Assembly: GCA_938038035.1 (NCBI GenBank)
Contig: CALHQV010000233.1
Coordinates: 1-6,794 of the forward strand
Reading direction: 5' to 3'
Length of the DNA stretch: 6,794 bases
From: an uncultured Gemella sp.
GTDB taxonomy: Bacteria > Bacillota > Bacilli > Staphylococcales > Gemellaceae
The notes below the pieces were generated by a model, which had not been told where the DNA came from, made no database searches, and saw only the letters and a program-made list of their open reading frames with translations. The position numbers and the translations under genes are program-made. Within the stretch, counting starts at the first letter, position 1, and each line of letters starts with the position of its first letter. This document shows, in pieces, positions 1 to 5,044 of the stretch.

Positions 1-92
1 CGATAGTTTAGTTTTACATGGACATTTTAACCTTATTTTGTCCTTGTTATTTTCTATAATTTTTGTATCTAAACTTATCAAAATATTTTATG

Positions 93-98
93 TATAAT
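93..98 (+). promoter_or_regulatory. Probable -10 box of the regulator-adhesin operon
   Basis: A perfect TATAAT lies 28 bases before the regulator's ATG. It would start transcription near 104-106, leaving a leader of about 20 bases that holds the AGAGGAG ribosome site (111-117, 9 bases before the ATG). The -35 is poor: the hexamer at 17-bp spacing (70-75, TAAACT) is a weak match. A poor -35 would suit a promoter that needs an activator, such as the Mor-type protein encoded just downstream, but that is inference. A second TATAAT at 55-60 also lacks a good -35. Confidence 0.6.
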
Positions 99-126
99 AA
101 AATCATGAAGAGAGGAGCAACTTTGT

Positions 127-420
127 ATGAAGGACAATATTAATTCACATAATACCTCTGATAATTGGCACTCTGTCTATGCTGATATAGCAAACCTTGT
201 CGGAGAAGATAACACTATAAAAATATACAGATACTTTAGAGGAATGAATATAAACTTTCCTATGAAGCTATTTACAAAAACAGGCTTAGAGAATATAATA
301 AAAAACGAGTACAATGGTTCTAATGTAAAAGACCTAGCTAGAAAATATGGCTACTCTATGCGTCATATCAATCGCATTGTAATTGATAATAACCTAAATG
401 AACATAAAGGAGAAATTTAA
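127..420 (+). CDS. Mor-family transcriptional regulator (small HTH protein)
   Basis: This 97-aa protein resembles the Mor transcription activator family, named for the phage Mu middle-operon activator. Members are small dimeric DNA-binding proteins. The expected layout is visible: an N-terminal helical part with a WHSVYADIANLVGED stretch (residues 14-28) that matches the family's 'acidic-GED' helix, a short GMNINFP strand (39-45), then a C-terminal helix-turn-helix at about residues 56-85. The core of the HTH is NVKDLARKYGYSMRHINRIV (66-85), and it is preceded by the characteristic EYNGSN turn. ATG 127 is chosen because AGAGGAG lies 9 bases upstream and the Mor homology starts soon after it. 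The stop TAA shares its last base with the ATG of the surface-protein gene, so the two are cotranscribed and probably translationally coupled. The likely role is control of its own promoter and therefore of the adhesin. Target sites are not identified. Confidence 0.85.
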   Translation: MKDNINSHNTSDNWHSVYADIANLVGEDNTIKIYRYFRGMNINFPMKLFTKTGLENIIKNEYNGSNVKDLARKYGYSMRHINRIVIDNNLNEHKGEI

Positions 421-518
421 TGACAAATAAAAAATTTTCAATCAGAAAACTTGCTGTCGGTACAGCATCAGTAGCCATTGGCTTTTCTGCTTCTGGAACG
501 ATAGATTCTACACTTGCT
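420..518 (+). other. YSIRK-type signal peptide
   Basis: Codons 1-33 carry basic residues (NKK), then FSIRK followed by the GxxS signature (GTAS, residues 14-17), then a small-residue hydrophobic core and a likely cleavage at STLA-ND. In streptococci and staphylococci this signal class directs secretion to the division septum. The leading Tyr is replaced by Phe, a common variant. Confidence 0.9.
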
Positions 519-3500
519 AACGATTATACAAATAACTATACAGTAACTACAAATCCCTCAAATAATTATATGTATAACTCTAATAATAGAAATCAGCCAT
601 TATCACCTGAAGAATATACTCTAAAACAGGCTAAAGAGAAGGCTATTAGAGAAGTATACAATCACAACAGTTTATATAGAGGAGCTGACGATTGGAATAC
701 TATTGAAAAAACTGTGTCTCACATTAATAAAAGTCAATCTAAGGAGGAAATATCATCTTTACTACAAGATTTCAAAAATAATAGTGCAAAACTTCTTCAA
801 GATGAAATTTCAAAATTAAAGAATCTTACTTCTAACGATTTATTAGAATTAAATATATCTGCTACAGATGAAATTTCATTATATAAAGCTACTATTCTTA
901 ATGAACTATATACATTAAAAGGACTATCTTCAGCTGAATTCAAAAAATATAGATCCGATATAATCAATCCCAAAAATGAAAATGGAGAAAGTATCTCCGA
1001 CGAAAGGCAACTTTATGGTTATTTTGATGATATACGTTCTCTTATAAATACCAAGAAAACAGTAAGAAATATATTCGATACAGAAAGTATATCTGCGACA
1101 ACAAGATCAAAAATTATTAATTCATTTTTTAGATTTAATGGAAATCGTTTAAACCCTGTTAAGGAAAACGAATTAGACACACTTTCATACTCTATTAAAA
1201 TACTTGAAAAACTATCTAAAAATAATCTTGTACCGAATATTAAAAAAGAAAGTTTAGAAGATGAGCTACTTACTTATTTAAAAGAAGGCTTTGATTTTTC
1301 AAATTATACTAAAGCTTATCACCTTCTCTCTGTTATCCGTTCATTAAATGAACAATACGAAATTAAAAATAACATTAACAATGAATCTAAACCAGAAGAG
1401 AATAAAACAACTCCTGAGTATGAACTTAGTTTATCAAATAAAAAAGTTATAGCTTACGACTTTCTAAAAGGTTTAACTTATCCTAATCTTGAAAAATTAA
1501 GAGCCGATATTATAAATGCTACTGAGGAAGATATATATTCACTTTCTCACAAAGCCTCTGCTATTAAACAACTTAACTCAATAAAAACTCTTAATAATAA
1601 TGACAAAGAGAGATATATAAATGAAATTTTAGAAGCTGATTTGCGATCTGATTTATCTACTATCATAGGTAAAGTACTAGAAATCGATGTAATTGAAACA
1701 TCAAATTTAAGTGATAAACATAAAAATCGCTTAAAAGAAATACTTAACTCTTTATCTCAAACGAATTATAATACTTTTTCTGATGTTATATCTTCTGCAT
1801 TAGCCCTAAATGAGAGTAAAGACCTATCAGCAGAAGAAAAAGAAGCATTCTTCGATGAATTCATCAATAAATATACATCAGCGATTAACCAAGATACTCT
1901 ATCATTAGACTATGAAACTCTATATAAAATGGACGTATCAATATTAATCAATAAACTTTCTTATCTAACAGATGAAGATAAAAAACTATATAAAGAAAAA
2001 GTATTTTCACAAAAACCTGGATTCGGAGTTGCTGGAGTAGGAGAATTGGAATATAGGATAGGATTTTTCACTAAAGATAGAATCTTAAAGAATAGTGAGT
2101 ATACACTTGAATCAATAAAAGAATTTGATGCTTATAAAGAAGCAGTCGCTAAAAACGAAGAACTTCGTAAAAAGAAAGAAAGTGAACCTACATTTGATTC
2201 AAAAACTGAAAATGCAGATATTCCTTTCGAAACTATTTATAAAGATGATAACACACTAGATAAAGGTACTGAAGTTACTGAAACTGAAGGTATTAACGGG
2301 GTTAAAGAAATCACTACTACTTATACTGTTATAAATGGTATTCGTCAAGATAATCCTAAAGTTGAAGAAAAGGTTACTAAAGAAAAAGTTGATAAAGTTG
2401 TTAGACGTGGAACAAAAGTTACTTCTTCTGAAACTGAAAAATCAACTCAAAACATTCCTTTTGAAACTATTTATAAAGATGATAACTCTTTAGATAAAGG
2501 TAACGAAGCAGTTGTAACTGAAGGTGTTATCGGTACTAAAGAAATCACTACTACTTACACTATTATAAATGGTATCCGTCAAAATAATCCTAAAGTTGAA
2601 GAAAAAATTACTAAAGAAAAAGTTGATAAAGTTGTTAGACGTGGAACGAAAGTTTCAACTACTACAACTCCTGAACTTCCAAATAATACCAATAAACCTA
2701 TTAGTTCTAGTACTAATAACAGTAAACCTAATATAGTAGCTCCTACTGATAAACCTGCTAATTCTAGTACCAACGATAGTAAACCTAATACAGTAGTTCC
2801 TACTGATAAACCTATTAATTCTAGCACTAGTGACAGCAAACCTAATACAGTAATACCTACTGATAAACCTGTTAATTCTAGCACAGATAACAATAAACCT
2901 AATATAGTAGCACCTACTGATAAACCTGCTGTCGACAATTCAAAACCTACACTAGCTAATATCACACTAGAAAATATCAATAACGATATTTCTGTTACAT
3001 TAGCGACAGCAGAAACAGGTGTAAAACTAGTTACAGATGAAATAACTAATCCTACTACATTAAATGAAGTAAAAGAAAAAATTACAAACGAAAATAATTC
3101 AATAACATCTACAACAGATATAACTAATCTTAGAGTTGTAGACTTAACACTTGAAAAAGAAGGTAAAAAATATAGCACTAATGCTAATAGAACCGTTCGT
3201 ATTGCCCTATTAAATAATGAGAAAGGAAATGAAATCCTTGTTTATCATGTTAAAGATAACGGTGAGTTAGAAGAGCTAACAAAAGAGAAAAATAATCTTA
3301 CTATAACTAATGACAGCGTAGAATTCACTATTAATCATTTTAGTAAATTTGCAATAGCTAGCATTAAGAAAAATATTCCAACTCCTTCAACTAATACAAG
3401 TGAGGAACATAATAAAAATAAAGATACTAGAAGAGATTTAACTGATATTAAACCTTCAGAATCTAATCAACATAAAATACTACCTAGAACTGGAGTATCT

Positions 3501-3575
3501 TCGTCATCTACTGTGCTTTTAGGAGCAACACTACTAAGCTTAGCTCTAATCAGTAGAAAACTAAAAAAGAACTAA
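420..3575 (+). CDS. YSIRK/G5/LPXTG cell-wall-anchored surface protein (adhesin-like)
   Basis: This 1051-aa protein is predicted to be exported, covalently attached to peptidoglycan by sortase A and displayed on the cell surface. Residues 1-33 form a YSIRK-type signal peptide (FSIRKLAVGTASVAIG from residue 6; probable cleavage after TLA, about residue 33). Residues 60-590 are Lys/Glu/Asn-rich and strongly helical. They hold degenerate segments such as GLSSAEFKKYRSDIIN (168-183) and GLTYPNLEKLRADIIN (351-366), and a GA/FIVAR-like helical hairpin at about 429-485, suggesting repeated three-helix bundles. Two G5-type domains follow (601-667 and 679-745), then a 19-residue Pro/Ser/Thr repeat stalk (759-843). 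Next come a probable beta domain (844-980) ending NHFSKFAIA (972-980), a hydrophilic wall-spanning segment, and LPRTG at 1021-1025 with a hydrophobic segment and an RKLKKN tail. AAAGGAG at 406-412, inside the end of the upstream gene, lies 7 bases before the ATG. The ligand is unknown. G5 domains bind GlcNAc-type sugars or zinc-dependent partners in some proteins, so adhesion or biofilm is the best guess. Confidence 0.95.
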   Translation: MTNKKFSIRKLAVGTASVAIGFSASGTIDSTLANDYTNNYTVTTNPSNNYMYNSNNRNQPLSPEEYTLKQAKEKAIREVYNHNSLYRGADDWNTIEKTVSHINKSQSKEEISSLLQDFKNNSAKLLQDEISKLKNLTSNDLLELNISATDEISLYKATILNELYTLKGLSSAEFKKYRSDIINPKNENGESISDERQLYGYFDDIRSLINTKKTVRNIFDTESISATTRSKIINSFFRFNGNRLNPVKENELDTLSYSIKILEKLSKNNLVPNIKKESLEDELLTYLKEGFDFSNYTKAYHLLSVIRSLNEQYEIKNNINNESKPEENKTTPEYELSLSNKKVIAYDFLKGLTYPNLEKLRADIINATEEDIYSLSHKASAIKQLNSIKTLNNNDKERYINEILEADLRSDLSTIIGKVLEIDVIETSNLSDKHKNRLKEILNSLSQTNYNTFSDVISSALALNESKDLSAEEKEAFFDEFINKYTSAINQDTLSLDYETLYKMDVSILINKLSYLTDEDKKLYKEKVFSQKPGFGVAGVGELEYRIGFFTKDRILKNSEYTLESIKEFDAYKEAVAKNEELRKKKESEPTFDSKTENADIPFETIYKDDNTLDKGTEVTETEGINGVKEITTTYTVINGIRQDNPKVEEKVTKEKVDKVVRRGTKVTSSETEKSTQNIPFETIYKDDNSLDKGNEAVVTEGVIGTKEITTTYTIINGIRQNNPKVEEKITKEKVDKVVRRGTKVSTTTTPELPNNTNKPISSSTNNSKPNIVAPTDKPANSSTNDSKPNTVVPTDKPINSSTSDSKPNTVIPTDKPVNSSTDNNKPNIVAPTDKPAVDNSKPTLANITLENINNDISVTLATAETGVKLVTDEITNPTTLNEVKEKITNENNSITSTTDITNLRVVDLTLEKEGKKYSTNANRTVRIALLNNEKGNEILVYHVKDNGELEELTKEKNNLTITNDSVEFTINHFSKFAIASIKKNIPTPSTNTSEEHNKNKDTRRDLTDIKPSESNQHKILPRTGVSSSSTVLLGATLLSLALISRKLKKN
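2220..2654 (+). repeat. Tandem G5-type domain repeat (2 copies, 234-nt period)
   Basis: Copy 1 covers 2220-2420 (residues 601-667) and copy 2 covers 2454-2654 (679-745). An 11-residue linker separates them. By hand alignment 56 of 67 residues are identical, and the changes cluster in the first 37 residues. The last 27 residues differ at only two positions and are almost identical in DNA, including an unbroken match across the KEKVDKVVRRGT codons. Each copy has the G5 pattern: an IPFETIYKDD start, the DKG and EG turns, TTTYT strand and the VVRRGTK end. The uneven identity suggests duplication followed by partial gene conversion at the 3' halves. Confidence 0.9.
2694..2948 (+). repeat. 57-nt tandem repeats encoding a Pro/Ser/Thr stalk
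   Basis: Four full 19-residue units start at 2694, 2751, 2808 and 2865, with consensus KPxxSSTxxxKPNxVxPTD. A truncated fifth unit follows (2922-2948, KPAVDNSKP). The regular Pro spacing and Ser/Thr/Asn-rich composition suggest an extended stalk that lifts the N-terminal and G5 domains away from the wall, and it could be glycosylated. The in-frame 57-nt period allows copy-number change by slipped-strand or recombination events without breaking the reading frame. Confidence 0.93.
3480..3572 (+). other. LPXTG cell-wall sorting signal
   Basis: Codons 1021-1051 encode LPRTG, a hydrophobic stretch rich in Leu and Ala, and a positively charged RKLKKN tail. This is the classic three-part sortase A signal. 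Cleavage would fall between Thr1024 and Gly1025, and the Thr would be joined to lipid II and then to the wall cross-bridge. Confidence 0.95.
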
Positions 3576-3586
3576 TTACATAATTC

Positions 3587-3626
3587 AAAAAAACCTAATT
3601 GGCATAAAAGCTAATTAGGTTTTTTT
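3587..3626 (+). terminator. Rho-independent terminator after the surface-protein gene
   Basis: The arms 3587-3603 and 3610-3626 pair over 17 bp with a single G-U pair and a 6-base loop (ATAAAA). The top of the stem includes CCTAATTGGC pairing with GCTAATTAGG, and a run of seven T follows. It starts 12 bases after the adhesin stop. The matching A-run on the left arm means it could also stop transcription from the opposite side. Only 30 bases separate it from the next ATG, so the downstream operon may depend on readthrough. Confidence 0.93.
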
Positions 3627-3656
3627 ACTTTTTATAAAAAGGAGCATACAAAAACA

Positions 3657-4115
3657 ATGACAAAAATACAAGTTGTACAACTTAAGCAAGAAATATTAAA
3701 AGAAATACATATCAATAATAACACCACCTTCTCCTCTCCCGATGTTTCTGGAGAGTTTTTTATTGACTACATTGGTAATTTTGATAGAGAGGTATTTGCA
3801 GTTGTTGGTATGAATGTGAAAAATAAACCAACTTACTGTGAAATTTGTCACATAGGAGTATTAGATTACTCACCTGTTCACTTTAGAGAAATATTTAAAG
3901 GTGCTATACTCGCTAATTCAAGTTCAATAATCGTTAGTCACAACCATGTATCTGGTAATTTAAAACCCAGTAATGAAGACATTAAGATAACTAAAGCTTT
4001 AATAGAAGCTGGAGAATTATTAGGTATTAATGTATTAGATCATATAATTGTAAATGATACAGACTATCTATCACTCAAAAAAGACAATAATAACTGGGGA
4101 GGTACATTATGGTAG
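3657..4115 (+). CDS. Stand-alone RadC-like JAB/MPN domain protein
   Basis: This 152-aa protein matches the C-terminal JAB (MPN+/JAMM) half of the RadC family. The metalloprotease-type signature H-x-H-x7-S-x2-D is complete: His95, His97, Ser105 and Asp108 in HNHVSGNLKPSNED, with Glu45 (DREVFAVV) at the usual upstream acidic position. HFREIFKGAI (75-84) matches the RadC 'hpREifk' segment. Position 98 is Val where most family members have Pro (HNHPSG). The N-terminal helix-hairpin-helix part of full-length RadC (about 220 aa) is absent. Short RadC proteins are common on plasmids, integrative elements and prophages. The old DNA-repair name is not well supported and the substrate is unknown. An AAAAGGAG site (3637-3644) lies a rather long 12 bases before ATG 3657. 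The gene overlaps its downstream neighbour by 7 bases. Confidence 0.88.
   Translation: MTKIQVVQLKQEILKEIHINNNTTFSSPDVSGEFFIDYIGNFDREVFAVVGMNVKNKPTYCEICHIGVLDYSPVHFREIFKGAILANSSSIIVSHNHVSGNLKPSNEDIKITKALIEAGELLGINVLDHIIVNDTDYLSLKKDNNNWGGTLW
4096..4102 (+). promoter_or_regulatory. Strong ribosome binding site inside the RadC-like gene
   Basis: GGGGAGG lies 6 bases before ATG 4109, within the last codons of the RadC-like gene. It is a near-ideal Shine-Dalgarno in an otherwise AT-rich stretch. It makes the start of the 94-aa gene secure despite the 7-base overlap. Confidence 0.85.
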
Positions 4116-4393
4116 ACAACACTCAAATTTCTCATTTACTACAAGAACAGCTAAATCTAAATATTAGAGAGGACTATTTAACATCTGAAAGCTATCTATT
4201 AGGCACAGATGAACTAGATTCAGAGTTATTACCTACTAACTTTTATAATGTAATGACTTCCGCTTCATATCTAATTATCTTTTTCTATTACAATGACATT
4301 ACTATCTATGTATTTTATAATTCAGACTGCACTAAGCAACTCTTAACTGGAATACTTAAAAATGAAAGGTTGGTGTATTACAAATATGAATAA
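4109..4393 (+). CDS. Hypothetical 94-aa protein
   Basis: I do not recognise this protein. It is acidic in its N-terminal half (many Glu and Asp between residues 13 and 40). Its middle is rich in aromatic and aliphatic residues, SYLIIFFYY (53-61) then ITIYVFYN (64-71), and it ends in a short basic and aromatic tail. The alternating hydrophobic pattern looks more like two beta strands joined by a turn than a membrane helix, because an NDI break interrupts it. It has no signal peptide. The start is well supported by GGGGAGG. It overlaps the RadC-like gene by 7 bases and the following 35-aa gene by 8, so it sits in the middle of a translationally coupled string. A small cytoplasmic partner or regulator of its neighbours is possible, but nothing in the sequence proves a function. 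Confidence 0.8.
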   Translation: MVDNTQISHLLQEQLNLNIREDYLTSESYLLGTDELDSELLPTNFYNVMTSASYLIIFFYYNDITIYVFYNSDCTKQLLTGILKNERLVYYKYE

Positions 4394-4493
4394 AAACAAT
4401 TCAAAAAAGGAAATCGGTATATTAGATTGGCTAAAAGCCATATATGAAATAACCGTAATAATAATTAAACTATACAAAAAAAGAACAGCATAG
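4386..4493 (+). CDS. Putative 35-aa small amphipathic or membrane protein
   Basis: This short open frame starts at ATG 4386, overlaps the end of the 94-aa gene by 8 bases and stops at TAG 4491-4493, inside the ribosome site of the DUF1643 gene. It fills exactly the gap between its neighbours. The product begins MNKNNSKKEIGILDW, continues with a hydrophobic helix (about residues 11-28, ILDWLKAIYEITVIIIKL) and ends in a basic YKKRTA tail. That layout is seen in small membrane peptides, type I toxins and phenol-soluble-modulin-like peptides. No close Shine-Dalgarno is present (GAAAGG at 4364-4369 is 16 bases upstream), so translation would rely on coupling to the upstream stop. The snug fit favours a real gene, but chance is not excluded. 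Confidence 0.5.
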   Translation: MNKNNSKKEIGILDWLKAIYEITVIIIKLYKKRTA

Positions 4494-4506
4494 AGAGGAC
4501 TATAAA

Positions 4507-5013
4507 ATGACAAAAATACTAACATCAAATATCCAAATCGAAATATTTATGTCGGATGACAAAAAAGAGAGATACATATTAAAAAAGATTTGGGATACAG
4601 AGAAACCAATAGCTACTATTATAACTCTATATCCTAGTACTAGTGACCTTATTATAAATGATTCTACAACTACATTTATTACTAATAACGTATTTAAATG
4701 TGGTTTTGGTGGATTCTATAGTGTTAACCTATACTCTAAGATTTCAACGGGAAATCGGGAGTTTGGAAAGCAAGATACTAAAGCGAATGATAGCTATATA
4801 CTAAGATGTGCTAAAATCTCTGATAACATTATAATTGCCTGTGGCTCACTTCCTAAGACAAATAAATTAGTACAAAATAGACTAAACTCAATTATCGAAC
4901 TACTAACAAAGAATAAACTAAGAAAAAAAATACTCTTTCTTACTGATAGTAATAAACAGGATAATTTCCATCCATTAGCACCTAAAGTACGAGCAAAATG
5001 GGAGTTTATGTGA
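4507..5013 (+). CDS. DUF1643 domain protein
   Basis: This 168-aa protein spans a full DUF1643 domain, at the family's usual length. Recognisable blocks are ERYILKKIWD (21-30), LYPSTSDLIINDSTT (41-55, matching the family's NPSTAD...DDPT block with Tyr in place of Asn), GFGGFYSVNLYS (66-77), ACGSLP (111-116, in place of the usual AWG) and a C-terminal DNFHPLAP (152-159) matching the HPL motif. The function of DUF1643 is unknown. The family is common in bacteria, phages and mobile elements. A good AGAGAGGA site (4492-4499) lies 7 bases before ATG 4507 and overlaps the stop of the 35-aa frame. The gene contains an A8 run (4923-4930) within its Lys-Lys codons, a possible slippage or frameshift site. 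Its stop codon coincides with a promoter for the next gene. Confidence 0.85.
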   Translation: MTKILTSNIQIEIFMSDDKKERYILKKIWDTEKPIATIITLYPSTSDLIINDSTTTFITNNVFKCGFGGFYSVNLYSKISTGNREFGKQDTKANDSYILRCAKISDNIIIACGSLPKTNKLVQNRLNSIIELLTKNKLRKKILFLTDSNKQDNFHPLAPKVRAKWEFM

Positions 5014-5019
5014 TATAAT
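5011..5019 (+). promoter_or_regulatory. Extended -10 promoter for the 535-aa gene
   Basis: TGATATAAT is a perfect extended -10 (TGnTATAAT). Its TGA is also the stop codon of the DUF1643 gene. Transcription would begin near 5026, only about 8 bases before the GGAGG ribosome site. The -35 position (4991-4996, GAGCAA) is poor, which an extended -10 can tolerate. It would let the last gene be expressed independently of the upstream operon. Confidence 0.6.
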
Positions 5020-5033
5020 TTGAGTAAATGTAT

Positions 5034-5038
5034 GGAGG
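5034..5038 (+). promoter_or_regulatory. Ribosome binding site that decides between two ATG codons
   Basis: GGAGG is followed by two consecutive in-frame ATG codons at 5042 and 5045. Spacing is 3 bases to the first and 6 bases to the second. The second is closer to the preferred distance, so ATG 5045 is taken as the start. The product differs by only one Met. Confidence 0.7.
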
Positions 5039-5044
5039 AAAATG

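Noticed and set aside
20..43. GGACA (20-24) and TGTCC (39-43) as a possible operator upstream of the regulator
   Set aside because: The arms are only 5 bp with a 14-base spacer and do not extend in either direction, which is too weak to separate from chance.
104..142. ATG at 104 as an alternative start or leader peptide
   Set aside because: It is in another frame, ends after 12 codons and lies before the ribosome site that serves ATG 127.
127..420. Evidence for a Mu-like transposable phage because of the Mor family match
   Set aside because: No Mu-type transposase, tail or head genes are present, and Mor-family proteins are widespread outside Mu-like phages.
2579..3178. Minus-strand open frame of 199 codons opposite the G5/stalk repeats
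   Set aside because: It is the antisense shadow of the tandem repeats. Its product is a low-complexity Leu/Val/Ser repeat with no credible ribosome site or family match.
4343..4528. Minus-strand open frame of 61 codons, very hydrophobic
   Set aside because: It has no Shine-Dalgarno upstream of its start. It lies opposite three well-supported plus-strand genes, and the hydrophobicity follows from A-rich lysine and glutamate codons read in reverse.
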